Positions 7,995 through 16,613 of a stretch of DNA of 64,000 nt are shown piece after piece. This stretch comes from Gordonia sp. X0973 (GTDB taxonomy: Bacteria; Actinomycetota; Actinomycetes; Mycobacteriales; Mycobacteriaceae): positions 3,224,001 to 3,288,000 of the forward strand of contig NZ_CP054691.1 in NCBI RefSeq assembly GCF_013348785.1, in the 5' to 3' direction. The notes beneath the pieces are model-generated. The model was given only the letters and a program-made list of their open reading frames with translations. It was not told the DNA's origin and searched no databases. Positions within the stretch are counted from its first letter, which is position 1. Every line of letters starts with the position of its first letter. The translations under genes and the position numbers were made by a program.

Positions 7995-9152
7995 TCAGCC
8001 GAGGCGCTCGATGACGGTCACGTTGGCGGTGCCGCCGCCCTCGCACATCGTCTGCAGCCCGTAGCGGCCGCCGGTGCGCTCCAGTTCGTTGAGCAGCGTC
8101 GCGAACAGCTTCGCCCCGGTCGCGCCGAGCGGGTGGCCCAGCGCGATGCCGCCGCCGTTGCGGTTGACGCGTTCCGGGTCGGCGCCGGTCTCCTTGAGCC
8201 ACGCCAGGACGACGGGGGCAAAGGCCTCGTTGATCTCGACGACGTCGATGTCGTCGATGCCCAGCCCGGTCTTCTCCAGCGCGTACTTGGTGGCCGGGAT
8301 CGGTGCCGAGAGCATCATCACCGGGTCGTCGCCGCGCACCGACAGGTGGTGGATCCGGGCGCGCGGGGTGAGGCCGTATTCCTTGAGCGCCTTCTCCGAG
8401 ACGACCAGCGTCGCCGACGCCCCGTCGCAGATCTGCGACGCGACGGCCGCGGTGAGGTCGGAGCCGGGCGCGAGCACGTCGAGCGAGGCCATCTTCTCCA
8501 GCGACGTCTCCCGCGGGCATTCGTCGACGACGCAGTCGCCCAGCGGCACGTTCTCGTTGTCGAACCGCCCGGCGGCGATGGCGGCGCGCGCACGCTCGTG
8601 GCTCTGCAGCGCCCACTCCTCCATGTCCCGGCGGGAGATGTCCCAGCGCTTGGCCATCATGTCCGCGCCGACGAATTGGCTGATCTCCGCGTCGCCGAAG
8701 CGCTTGTGCCAGCCGACCGATTCGGCGGTCGGGGTGGTGAAGCCGAGCTCCTGGCCGGCGATCATCGCCTGGCTGATCGGGATGGCGCTCATGTTCTGCA
8801 CCCCGCCGGCGAGGACCACGTCCTGGGTGCCGCTCATCACGCCTTGTGCCGCGAAGTGGATGGCCTGCTGACTCGATCCGCACTGCCGGTCGACGGTGGT
8901 CCCGGGCACGCCGAGGGGCATCCCCGCGGTCAGCCAGGCGGTGCGCGCGATGTTGCCGGCCTGCGGGCCGATCGTGTCGACACAGCCGAAGACGACGTCG
9001 TCGACGACGTTCGGGTCGATGCCGGTGCGCTCGACGATCGCCGAGATCACGTGCGCACCGAGATCGGCGGGGTGGACCTTGGCCAACGATCCGTTGCGCT
9101 TGCCGACCGGCGTGCGAATCGCGTCGACGATGTAGGCCTGGGGGGTGCTCAT
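7995..9152 (-). CDS. fadA6: FadA6-type acetyl-CoA acyltransferase (thiolase)
   Basis: 385 residues with all thiolase hallmarks: nucleophilic Cys91 in DRQCGSS, NEAFAPV, the GGGIALGHPLGATG histidine motif, and the second catalytic cysteine in TMCEGGG. Gene order fadA6-ipdF-fadE30 with divergent fadD3 equals M. tuberculosis Rv3556c, Rv3559c, Rv3560c, Rv3561, which identifies it as FadA6, the thiolase acting late in HIP breakdown. The ATG has AAGGAG six bases upstream. It lies 33 bases after ipdF and is probably in the fadE30-ipdF transcript. Confidence 0.88.
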   Translation of the reverse strand: MSTPQAYIVDAIRTPVGKRNGSLAKVHPADLGAHVISAIVERTGIDPNVVDDVVFGCVDTIGPQAGNIARTAWLTAGMPLGVPGTTVDRQCGSSQQAIHFAAQGVMSGTQDVVLAGGVQNMSAIPISQAMIAGQELGFTTPTAESVGWHKRFGDAEISQFVGADMMAKRWDISRRDMEEWALQSHERARAAIAAGRFDNENVPLGDCVVDECPRETSLEKMASLDVLAPGSDLTAAVASQICDGASATLVVSEKALKEYGLTPRARIHHLSVRGDDPVMMLSAPIPATKYALEKTGLGIDDIDVVEINEAFAPVVLAWLKETGADPERVNRNGGGIALGHPLGATGAKLFATLLNELERTGGRYGLQTMCEGGGTANVTVIERLG

Positions 9153-9185
9153 GGGTACTCCTTGGGGGGCGCCGGGTGGGGGCGG

Positions 9186-10025
9186 TCAGGCTCGCTGGCT
9201 GGAGATCGAGACGATCTCCCCGGTGAGGTAGGTGGTGTAGTCGCTGGCGAGCATCGCAATGGTGGCGGCGATCTCCCAGACCTCGGCGGCGCGGCCGTAG
9301 GCCTCGCGGGAGGCGAGTTCATCGAGGAGGTCGTCGCTGGTCACCTTGGCCAGGAACGGGTGGCGGGCGATCGACGGGGCGACCGCATTGATGCGGACGC
9401 CGTAGTCGGCCGCCTCGACGGCGGAGCAGCGGGTCAGGGCCATCACCCCGGCCTTGGCCGCGGCGTAGTGGGCCTGGCCGCGCTGGGCACGCCAGCCGAG
9501 TACCGAGGCGTTGTTGACGATGACGCCGCCACGGGGAGCTGGCGACCCGGCATCAGCACCGTGGGGCGCGTCGCGGAAGTAGCGCAGCGCCGCGCGGGTG
9601 GCGCGGAAGCAACTGTTCAGGGTGATGTCGAGGACGCGGTCCCACTGCTCGTCGGTCATGTCGACGACGGGAGTCTCGCCGCCGAGACCGGCGTTGTTGA
9701 CCAGCACGTCGATGCGGCCCAACTGCTCGGCCGCCGAGGCGATGAGGGCGTCGACCTGCTCAGTGCTGGACACGTCGCAGACATGGGAGACAACCTGCTG
9801 ATCGGGGAATTCGCCGGCCAGCGTCGCGACGGTCTCACCGAGGCGGCGCTCGTGGAAATCGGAGACGAGGACGTCGGCGCCTTCGAGTAGGGCCCGACGG
9901 GCCGTCGCGAATCCGATGCCGGTGCCCGCCGCGGCGGTCACCACGACCTTCTTGCCGACGAGCAGGTCGTGGCCGCCGATCTCGTCGGGCACGGCGGCCA
10001 GCGGGGAGACGGGACGGTCGTTCAT
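9186..10025 (-). CDS. ipdF: IpdF, SDR dehydrogenase of HIP catabolism
   Basis: 279 residues, short-chain dehydrogenase/reductase. The cofactor motif is AAAGTGIG near the N-terminus, followed by NNAG, and the catalytic serine plus YAAAK lie in the second half. Position between fadA6 and fadE30 matches Rv3559c, a dehydrogenase acting on a hydroxylated ring-C/D CoA intermediate of HIP degradation. Its ATG overlaps the fadE30 stop by four bases (ATGA), so the two are coupled. The longer reading from 10892 is out-of-frame translation of fadE30. Confidence 0.88.
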   Translation of the reverse strand: MNDRPVSPLAAVPDEIGGHDLLVGKKVVVTAAAGTGIGFATARRALLEGADVLVSDFHERRLGETVATLAGEFPDQQVVSHVCDVSSTEQVDALIASAAEQLGRIDVLVNNAGLGGETPVVDMTDEQWDRVLDITLNSCFRATRAALRYFRDAPHGADAGSPAPRGGVIVNNASVLGWRAQRGQAHYAAAKAGVMALTRCSAVEAADYGVRINAVAPSIARHPFLAKVTSDDLLDELASREAYGRAAEVWEIAATIAMLASDYTTYLTGEIVSISSQRA

Positions 10026-11320
10026 GCGCGGGCCTCTCGGGGTAGGCCGAGCACACGCTCGGCGATGATGTTTCGCTGGATCTCGTTCGATCCGCCGTAG
10101 ATGGTGTCGGCGCGGGTGAACAGGAACAGCCGCTGCCATTCGTCGAGTTCGACGTGCTCGGGGTCGGTGACATCGTTGGGCACGCCCTCCGAGGTCGTCG
10201 CCGGCCCGACGAGCGACGGGGCGCCGACTACCCGCATCGCCAACTCGCCGAGGCGCCGGTGCCAGTTGGCCCAGAGCAGTTTGGCGACCGACGCGTCGCC
10301 GGCCGCGGTGTCGAAGCCGTGCGTGGTGCGGACCGATCCGGCATCGGCAAGGGCGGAGTCGAGGGTTCGCTGCGCGTGCGCGCGCATCACGGTCAGCTCG
10401 ACGCGGGCCCGTTTGAGCGCGGCGGCGATCTCCGGGTTGTCGACCGATACGTTGGCCTTCGCGACGGCGACCAGGTTGTCCAGCTCGCGCGCGAACCCGA
10501 CCTGCTGCCCGAGCGTCGACACACCCCGCTCGAACTGGAGCAGACCCATCGCAACCTGCCAGCCGTCGCCGGGCTTGCCGACGATGAGGTCGGCGTCGGT
10601 CACCGCGTCGTCGAAGAAGACCTCGTTGAACTCCGAGGTCCCGGTGAGCTGCTGGATCGGCCGGACGGTGACGCCGGGTTGGTCGATCGGCACCAGGAGG
10701 AAGGAGAGCCCGGCGTGGCGGACCGAGGCGGGTTCGGTGCGGGCGATGACGAAGACCCATTGCGAGTGGTGGGCCAACGAGGTCCAGATCTTCTGGCCGT
10801 TGATCTTCCACTGCCCGCCGTCGAGCCGGGCGGTCGTCGAGACGCCGGCGAGGTCGGATCCCGCGCCGGGCTCGGAGTAGCCCTGCGCCCACAGTTCGGT
10901 GACGTTCACGATGCCGGGCAGGAACCGCTGCTTCTGTTCCTCGGTGCCGAACTCGATGAGCGTCGGCCCGAGCAGTTCCTCGCCGAGGTGGTTGACGCGC
11001 GCGGGTGCGTTGGCGCGGGCGTATTCGCGGTGGAAGACGATGCGCTGGCTCATCGTCGCGCCGCGCCCGCCGTAGCGCGACGGCCAGCCCAGGCAGGTCC
11101 AGCCGGCTTGCGCGAGGTGACGATCCCAGGCCAGGCGCTCGGCGAAGAACTCGTGCTCACTGCCTGGTCCGCCGCGGCCGCGCAGATCGGCGAAGTCGCC
11201 CGCCAGGTTCTCGTCGAGCCAGGCGCGCACCGACCGCGCGAAGACCTCGTCGGCGTCGGGGGTGTCCGCCGCCCATTCGCCGAGGTCGACGGCTCGGTCG
11301 GCCAGGTTGATCGACGTCAT
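10022..11320 (-). CDS. fadE30: FadE30 (IpdE1-like) acyl-CoA dehydrogenase
   Basis: 432 residues of the acyl-CoA dehydrogenase family, FAD-dependent: helical N-domain, SEPGAGSDLAG in the middle domain, and a helical C-domain ending in an IYGGSNEIQRNII block typical of these enzymes. By gene order it is the Rv3560c counterpart. In M. tuberculosis that protein works as a heteromer with FadE33, which is not in this window. It starts seven bases after a TAGGCT box, so the mRNA is probably leaderless, and the KstR2 palindrome overlaps that promoter. Confidence 0.88.
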   Translation of the reverse strand: MTSINLADRAVDLGEWAADTPDADEVFARSVRAWLDENLAGDFADLRGRGGPGSEHEFFAERLAWDRHLAQAGWTCLGWPSRYGGRGATMSQRIVFHREYARANAPARVNHLGEELLGPTLIEFGTEEQKQRFLPGIVNVTELWAQGYSEPGAGSDLAGVSTTARLDGGQWKINGQKIWTSLAHHSQWVFVIARTEPASVRHAGLSFLLVPIDQPGVTVRPIQQLTGTSEFNEVFFDDAVTDADLIVGKPGDGWQVAMGLLQFERGVSTLGQQVGFARELDNLVAVAKANVSVDNPEIAAALKRARVELTVMRAHAQRTLDSALADAGSVRTTHGFDTAAGDASVAKLLWANWHRRLGELAMRVVGAPSLVGPATTSEGVPNDVTDPEHVELDEWQRLFLFTRADTIYGGSNEIQRNIIAERVLGLPREARA

Positions 11321-11327
11321 GACCTCT

Positions 11328-11333
11328 AGCCTA
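11328..11333 (-). promoter_or_regulatory. -10 box TAGGCT, leaderless promoter of fadE30-ipdF-fadA6
   Basis: Read on the minus strand, TAGGCT ends seven bases before the fadE30 ATG at 11320. Its upstream edge touches the KstR2 palindrome. Confidence 0.55.
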
Positions 11334-11356
11334 ACCTACCAAGCATTTGTTAGGTT
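11333..11356. promoter_or_regulatory. KstR2 operator between fadE30 and fadD3
   Basis: The core 11338-11351 reads ACCAAGCATTTGTT, one base off the KstR2 consensus AnCAAGnnCTTGnT. AACCTA and TAGGTT arms extend it to a 24-bp palindrome centred at 11344.5 with one mismatched pair. Both -10 boxes of the divergent genes overlap or touch it, so one bound dimer pair could block both. Confidence 0.85.
11351..11356 (+). promoter_or_regulatory. -10 box TAGGTT, leaderless promoter of fadD3
   Basis: TAGGTT lies seven bases before the ATG at 11364 and is itself the right arm of the KstR2 palindrome. No Shine-Dalgarno sequence precedes the ATG. Confidence 0.55.
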
Positions 11357-11363
11357 TCTTCCT

Positions 11364-12920
11364 ATGACGGCGCCCGCGACGACCACCCCGCAAGCCCTGC
11401 GACTGAGCGTCCAGCAGTGGCCCGAGCAGGTGGCCGTCCTCGACGACCAGTGGGGCACACCGGTCAGTCTGTCCTGGACCGACCTGCTCGAGCAGGTCCG
11501 GCGCTTCGCCGCCGCGCTGATCGCCTCCGGCATCGAACCCGGCGACCGCGTCGCGATCTGGGCGCCCAACAGCTACCACTGGCCGATCGCCGCGCTCGGC
11601 ACCCACTACGCGGGCGCCGTGCTGGTCCCGCTCAACACCCGCTACACGATCAGCGAGGCCGCCGACATCATCACCCGCGCCGATGCCCGCGTGATCGTGA
11701 CCGTCGAGGATTTCGTCGGTACCAACCGGCTGGCCGATCTCACCGGGCATAGCGTGAGCGACGGCCGGATCGTCGTCGGCATCGACCTCGCCGCCACCGG
11801 CCAGACACCGCCGCCGGCCGTCGCCTGGGACCGATTCGTCGAACGCGGCACCGACCTGGCCGCCGCCGACGCCCGCGCCGATGCCGTCGCCGAGACCGAC
11901 CTGTCCGACATCCTCTTCACGTCGGGCACCACCGGGGCCCCGAAGGGGGTGCTCGCCGAACACCGCCACACCCTGGCCGGCGCACGCGCGTGGGGCGCCA
12001 ACGGGCACCTCGGGCCCGACGACCGCTACCTGCAGGCGAACCCCTACTTCCACACCTTCGGCTACAAGGCGGGAATCCTGCCCAGCGTGCTCTTCGGCAC
12101 GACGATGATCCCCCTGGCCGTCTTCTCCCCCGACACCGCTATGCGCGCGATCGCCGCGCACCGGATCACCGTGTTCCCCGGTGCACCGACCGTCTTCCAG
12201 ACGATCCTCGACCACCCCGAGCGCGCACGGCACGACTTGTCCTCGCTGCGGCTGGTGGTCACCGGTGCGACGGTCGTGCCCGTCGTCCTCATCGAGCGAC
12301 TGCAATCCGACCTCGGCGTCGAAAGCGTCCTCACCGCCTACGGGCAGACCGAGACCAGCGGATTCATCACCACCTGCACCGACGACGACGATGCGGTGAC
12401 CGTCGCGACGACCTGCGGGCGGCCGTACCCGGGGATGGAGGTGCGGCTCGACCGTCCCGACGAGAACGGCGCCGGCGAGGTGCTGACCCGCGGCCTGATG
12501 GTCATGCGCGGCTACCTCGACGATCCGGCCGCGACCGCCAAGGCCATCGACGACGAGGGCTGGTTGCACACCGGCGACGTCGGGACGGTCGACGAACACG
12601 GCAACCTCAGGATCACCGACCGGCTCAAGGACATGTACATCTGCGGCGGCTTCAACGTCTATCCGGCCGAGGTGGAACAGGTACTGGCCCGGGCCGACGG
12701 GGTGGCCGAGGTCGCGGTGATCGGGGTGCCCGACGAACGGCTCGGCGAGGTCGGCCGCGCCTATGTGACCACCAAGCCGGGCGCCGACGTCGACACCGAG
12801 ACGGTGCTCGCACACGCCCGCGAGCACTTGGCCAACTTCAAGGTGCCGCGCAGCATCGTCGTCGTCGAGGAATTCCCGCGCAACGCCGCCGGCAAGATCC
12901 TCAAGCGCGAACTGGGGTGA
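11364..12920 (+). CDS. fadD3: FadD3, HIP-CoA synthetase (acyl-CoA ligase)
   Basis: 518 residues, ANL superfamily adenylate-forming ligase. Visible motifs are the P-loop LFTSGTTGAPKG, TAYGQTETSG, the hinge region YICGGFNVYPAEVE, and the C-terminal catalytic lysine in NAAGKILKREL. Divergent placement from fadE30 matches Rv3561, which converts the sterol remnant HIP to HIP-CoA, the ligand that releases KstR2. The ATG at 11364 follows the -10 box; a longer in-frame reading from 11262 would cross the operator and is rejected. The fadE31-fadE33 genes that follow it in M. tuberculosis are missing here. Confidence 0.9.
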   Translation: MTAPATTTPQALRLSVQQWPEQVAVLDDQWGTPVSLSWTDLLEQVRRFAAALIASGIEPGDRVAIWAPNSYHWPIAALGTHYAGAVLVPLNTRYTISEAADIITRADARVIVTVEDFVGTNRLADLTGHSVSDGRIVVGIDLAATGQTPPPAVAWDRFVERGTDLAAADARADAVAETDLSDILFTSGTTGAPKGVLAEHRHTLAGARAWGANGHLGPDDRYLQANPYFHTFGYKAGILPSVLFGTTMIPLAVFSPDTAMRAIAAHRITVFPGAPTVFQTILDHPERARHDLSSLRLVVTGATVVPVVLIERLQSDLGVESVLTAYGQTETSGFITTCTDDDDAVTVATTCGRPYPGMEVRLDRPDENGAGEVLTRGLMVMRGYLDDPAATAKAIDDEGWLHTGDVGTVDEHGNLRITDRLKDMYICGGFNVYPAEVEQVLARADGVAEVAVIGVPDERLGEVGRAYVTTKPGADVDTETVLAHAREHLANFKVPRSIVVVEEFPRNAAGKILKRELG

Positions 12921-12989
12921 CGCCTGCCGTGTCGCCAACCGGAGGGCGGCCGTCGCTGTGCACCGCCGACCGCGAATCGCCGAAGGGAC

Positions 12990-13412
12990 TCAGGCGCCGC
13001 ACACTCCGGCCCGGCCCGCATCGGGCCGACACCAGTAAACGCCCTGCAGGCCGGGGTTGAACTCAAGGACGGTGTATCCCCGGACCGTCGTCAGGCGGCC
13101 CAGCCAGTGCTTACCCGGCTTGATCCCGAAGTCCGCGGTGTCACCGTGGTGGAAGGTGCGCTTGACGAATGCGACGTCGATCCGCCCCTCTGCCGGCCCC
13201 CATTTCGCGGTCCACTTCTCGACGTTGGCCGCGCCCGACGCCACTGAGACGGTCGCCGCGCCGCCCGGTTTGACCACGATCTGGCGCCCGTGGCCGTCCC
13301 ACGATCCCAGGAAGGCCGACGGCGGCGCCGCTGTCGCCGACCCGGCACCCACGACCATCACGGCGGCGGCGGCCGCCAAGGCCACCCCGAAGCTAATCTT
13401 GTACTCAGTCAT
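12990..13412 (-). CDS. Small secreted protein of unknown function
   Basis: 140 residues with a signal peptide (MTEYK, a long Ala/Val-rich core, cleavage likely after ATA near residue 28). The mature protein of about 110 residues carries SFLGSW-like beta-strand character (FLGSWDGHGRQIVV) and two cysteines at the C-terminus (YWCRPD, GVCGA). I do not recognise the family. The ATG has AGAGGGG seven bases upstream. It is convergent with fadD3 and lies 29 bases after the DoxX-like gene in the same direction. Confidence 0.7.
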   Translation of the reverse strand: MTEYKISFGVALAAAAAVMVVGAGSATAAPPSAFLGSWDGHGRQIVVKPGGAATVSVASGAANVEKWTAKWGPAEGRIDVAFVKRTFHHGDTADFGIKPGKHWLGRLTTVRGYTVLEFNPGLQGVYWCRPDAGRAGVCGA

Positions 13413-13441
13413 CGCAATCCCCTCTCGAAGGTTTCGGCTCG

Positions 13442-13807
13442 TCAGAGCCAGATGGTCGCCAGCCAGATGAGTAGTGCCCCCTCGACGAGCAGCACCAGGT
13501 TCAACCCGACGACGCTCGATTCGCCGCGCCGCAGGTGCAATGTCGTCGCACCGATCTGCAGGAGGAAGAAGGCGATGGCCGCGGCGAACGCGAGCCACGG
13601 CGCGATCCCGGTCAGCGGTGGAAGGATCAACCCGATCGCACCGAGGATCTCCAGCACGCCGATGGTGCGCACGAAGGTCATCGGCACCGAATCGACCCAG
13701 CCCATCATCGGCCGCAACTGCTCGGCGCTGCGCACCGCCTTGAGGACGCCCGAGTAGAGGTAGAAGGCGGCGGTCAGGCCCGCGAGGATCCAGTACGCGA
13801 CGGTCAT
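13442..13807 (-). CDS. DoxX-like small membrane protein
   Basis: 121 residues with four hydrophobic helices. The N-terminal WILAGLTAAFYLYSGVLK, the central GVLEILGAIGLILPP and the following helix are characteristic of the DoxX/DoxD-like group. Such proteins sit in the cytoplasmic membrane and some act in redox balance, but no reaction can be given. The next gene upstream ends 33 bases before it, so it may share a transcript with the DUF5313 and HEEIH genes. Confidence 0.8.
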   Translation of the reverse strand: MTVAYWILAGLTAAFYLYSGVLKAVRSAEQLRPMMGWVDSVPMTFVRTIGVLEILGAIGLILPPLTGIAPWLAFAAAIAFFLLQIGATTLHLRRGESSVVGLNLVLLVEGALLIWLATIWL

Positions 13808-13840
13808 GCGGACAACCGTAGTACCGACCCGCGGACCCCG

Positions 13841-14506
13841 TTACGCGTATCCGCCGTCGCGCAGCCCGGCCTCGACTTCGAAGCGATTGGGTTGTCCGGT
13901 GAGCACCGCACGCGACTGTTCGCGCAGATACGCCGCCGCAAAGCGGGTCCGCCCGTAGCGCGCCCACTGCTGGGAGTGGATTTCCTCGTGGTGCAGCAAC
14001 CGATCGAGGTGCAGCCTCCCCTCGACGAGGCGCGCGCCTCGCTCGTAGACCGGCGCGGCCGCGGCGGTCGCGGCCAGCAGCACCGTCGTCGCGTCGACGT
14101 TCTTCCCGGCGTTGAGCACGAAGACGTCGCCCCAGGTGGTCCCGCCACGCTGGCTGAACAAGCGGGTGGGCCAGTTGCCGCCGGCACCCATGAGCATGCC
14201 GTTCGGCGTGGTCACGAGCCGTGCGCCGGTCGCCACGGCCATCGCCAGCGCCCGGCCGTAGCTCCACGAATTGGCGCGTTGCCGGACTCGGATGCGGAAC
14301 ACCTCGTCGGCGGTGAACGGCGTCGCCGGGAAGTCGCACTCGGGGTCGGCGCCGTAGCCGCTTCCCGCGTTGTGGACCAGGGTCGCGAGGACCGCCCGTC
14401 GAAGCGCGGGCCCGGACATCGCCACCGGCACCAGGAAATAGGACTTGCCGCCGGGATCGAGCACAGGGGTCATCGACGCGAGCACGTCGGGATCCGCGCC
14501 GTCCAT
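13841..14506 (-). CDS. Uncharacterised protein with an HEEIH metal-site motif
   Basis: 221 residues, no signal peptide or membrane helix. The most telling feature is HHEEIHSQQW near residue 165-175, an HExxH sequence of the kind that binds zinc in metalloproteases. The following helix (RFAAAYLREQSRAV) could supply a third ligand but none is obvious. The central part is rich in glycine and aromatic residues (GGNWPTRLFSQRGGTTWGD). I do not recognise a family. It begins five bases after the DUF5313 gene stop, so the pair is an operon. Confidence 0.6.
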   Translation of the reverse strand: MDGADPDVLASMTPVLDPGGKSYFLVPVAMSGPALRRAVLATLVHNAGSGYGADPECDFPATPFTADEVFRIRVRQRANSWSYGRALAMAVATGARLVTTPNGMLMGAGGNWPTRLFSQRGGTTWGDVFVLNAGKNVDATTVLLAATAAAAPVYERGARLVEGRLHLDRLLHHEEIHSQQWARYGRTRFAAAYLREQSRAVLTGQPNRFEVEAGLRDGGYA

Positions 14507-14511
14507 GAGAC

Positions 14512-14922
14512 TCAGGCGCGACCGTGGCGCTTCTCGTACTCCAGGTGCTCGGCGGCGTGCTTGCGCCGGACGACCTCGTCGGCCAATGCCTCGTCGAACC
14601 CGTGGCGGCGCAGCGTCGCGCGTCGGTAGTACTTGTCAAACACGAAGCAGAAGTACAGGGCGCCCAGGATGATCGGGAGCGTGACGATGATCGCCGTACC
14701 CCAGCCGACCGACCGATAGGTCAGCAGGAACGGCGACATGAGCAGCACGACGGGGAGCATGAACCGGCAGACGACGCGGCGCGTGGCGCCCGGTCCGGCA
14801 TTGTCCTCGCGGACCCACTCGTTGTATTTCGCCGGCAGCGGGCGCTTGCCATACGTGCGCCTGCCGTAGGCGTACGGGATGAACTCCCAGAATCCAGGGC
14901 GCGGGCGCTCTTTGTTGCTCAC
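14512..14922 (-). CDS. DUF5313-type membrane protein
   Basis: 136 residues with a basic N-terminus containing PGFWEFIPYAYGRR, the pattern seen in mycobacterial DUF5313 proteins, then two transmembrane helices (about residues 53-70 and 75-95) and a basic, charged C-terminal tail. Function unknown. The GTG start lies six bases after a TAAACT box, suggesting a leaderless transcript that continues into the HEEIH gene. Confidence 0.7.
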   Translation of the reverse strand: MSNKERPRPGFWEFIPYAYGRRTYGKRPLPAKYNEWVREDNAGPGATRRVVCRFMLPVVLLMSPFLLTYRSVGWGTAIIVTLPIILGALYFCFVFDKYYRRATLRRHGFDEALADEVVRRKHAAEHLEYEKRHGRA

Positions 14923-14928
14923 GCCCCC

Positions 14929-14934
14929 AGTTTA
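14929..14934 (-). promoter_or_regulatory. -10 box TAAACT, leaderless promoter of the DUF5313 gene
   Basis: On the minus strand TAAACT ends six bases before the GTG at 14922. The lysS stop lies about 60 bases further upstream. Confidence 0.5.
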
Positions 14935-14995
14935 GGAGGTGGCTCCCCGGGACCTTTGACCCATCCCCCGGGGAGGTTCCCAGGGAGGTCGGGCG

Positions 14996-16537
14996 TCAGT
15001 CGGCGCGCGGCTTGACGAGCGGGAAGAGCACCGTCTCCCGGATACCCAGTCCGGTGAGCGCCATGAGCAGGCGGTCAATACCCATCCCGGTGCCGGCCGT
15101 CGGCGGCATGGCGTGTTCCATCGCCGCGAGGAATTCCTCGTCGAGCACCATGGCCTCGTCGTCGCCGGCCGCGGCGAGGCGGGCCTGGTCGACGAAGCGC
15201 TCGCGCTGGATGATCGGGTCGACGAGTTCCGAGTAGCCGGTGGCCAGCTCGAATCCGCGCACGTAGAGGTCCCACTTCTCGACGACCCCCGGGATGTCGC
15301 GGTGGGCTCGGACGAGCGGCGATGTCTCCACCGGGAAGTCGCGGACGAAGACCGGCTCGTCGAGCTTCGACCCGACGAGGTGCTCCCACAGCTCCTCGAC
15401 GAGCTTGCCGTGGCCGTAGCCCTTGCCGGCCGGGATGTCGAGTCCGGCGTCGTCGGCGATCTTGAGCAGTTCATCGACGGTGGTGCCCTGCGCGACGCCG
15501 TCCTTCTCATGCTGCGGGACGATCTCGCGGCCCAGCGCCTCCGACAGCGACGGGTACATCGAGAGCGTGGTCCACTCACCGGACAGGTCGTAGGTGCTGC
15601 CGTCGGGCATGGTCGGGGTGAGGGTGCCGAGCGCCTTTTCCGCCACGGTCTGCACGAGGCTGCGGATGAGTTCCGCGGCATCGTCGTAGGTGCCGTATGC
15701 CTGGTAGGTCTCGAGCATCGCGAACTCGGGGCTGTGCGTGGAGTCGGCGCCCTCGTTGCGGAAGTTGCGGTTGACCTCGAAGACGCGGTCGATGCCGCCC
15801 ACGACGCAGCGCTTGAGGAACAGCTCCGGCGCGATGCGCAGGAAGAGGTCCATGTCGAAGGCGTTGGAGTGGGTGACGAAGGGGCGGGCCGCGGCACCGC
15901 CGTGCAGGGTCTGCAGCATCGGCGTCTCGACTTCGAGGAAGCCGCGGCCGTCGAGGAAGGCGCGCAGCTCGGCCATCACCTTGATGCGGGTGCGCGCGAT
16001 CTCGCGGGCCTCCGGACGGACGATGAGGTCGACGTAGCGCTGGCGCACGCGCGTTTCTTCGTTGAGGTCCTTGTGCGCGACGGGCAGCGGGCGCAACGAC
16101 TTCGAGGCGAGGCTCCACTCGTCGGCCATCACCGACAGCTCGCCGGTGCGCGACGAGATGATCTGGCCGTGGACGAACACGATGTCGCCGAGGTCGACGT
16201 CGGACTTCCACCGCGCCAGCGATTCCTCGCCGACCCCGTTGAAGCTGACCATCACCTGCAGCTGGGTTCCGTCGCCCTCCTGCAGCGTGGCGAAGCAGAG
16301 CTTGCCCTTGTTCCGCAGGAAGATGACACGACCGGCGACCCCCGCCTCGACGCCCGTCTCGGTGCCGGCCTCCAGCTGGCCGTACTCGGCGCGGATCTGC
16401 GCGAGGGTGTGGGTGCGCGCCACCTCGACGGGATAGGCCTCACGACCCTCGGCGAGGATGCGGTCGCGCTTCTCGCGTCGAATCCGCAGCTGCTCGGGCA
16501 GATCGTCGACGGCAGCGGTGCGCTCGTTGTCAGTCAC
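14996..16537 (-). CDS. lysS: Lysyl-tRNA synthetase, class II
   Basis: 513 residues. An N-terminal OB-fold anticodon-binding domain (about residues 65-165) is followed by the class II catalytic domain. Motif 2 is NRNFRNEG followed by [11 protein letters not shown], and motif 3 is [15 protein letters not shown] near the C-terminus. It charges tRNA-Lys in the cytoplasm. Place and strand match Rv3598c in the lysS-coaX-panDC-fol-ftsH order of M. tuberculosis. The GTG start is eight bases after a TAAACT box and has no ribosome site. Confidence 0.97.
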   Translation of the reverse strand: MTDNERTAAVDDLPEQLRIRREKRDRILAEGREAYPVEVARTHTLAQIRAEYGQLEAGTETGVEAGVAGRVIFLRNKGKLCFATLQEGDGTQLQVMVSFNGVGEESLARWKSDVDLGDIVFVHGQIISSRTGELSVMADEWSLASKSLRPLPVAHKDLNEETRVRQRYVDLIVRPEAREIARTRIKVMAELRAFLDGRGFLEVETPMLQTLHGGAAARPFVTHSNAFDMDLFLRIAPELFLKRCVVGGIDRVFEVNRNFRNEGADSTHSPEFAMLETYQAYGTYDDAAELIRSLVQTVAEKALGTLTPTMPDGSTYDLSGEWTTLSMYPSLSEALGREIVPQHEKDGVAQGTTVDELLKIADDAGLDIPAGKGYGHGKLVEELWEHLVGSKLDEPVFVRDFPVETSPLVRAHRDIPGVVEKWDLYVRGFELATGYSELVDPIIQRERFVDQARLAAAGDDEAMVLDEEFLAAMEHAMPPTAGTGMGIDRLLMALTGLGIRETVLFPLVKPRAD

Positions 16538-16545
16538 GGCTGCCG

Positions 16546-16551
16546 AGTTTA
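16546..16551 (-). promoter_or_regulatory. -10 box TAAACT, leaderless promoter of lysS
   Basis: On the minus strand TAAACT ends eight bases before the GTG start at 16537. The same hexamer precedes the DUF5313 gene. Confidence 0.5.
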
Positions 16552-16613
16552 TCCCCGCACGCGCGGGGAGCCCGAATCGAGACCGCCGCGGCCAACTGCC
16601 GAACGACGGTGGT

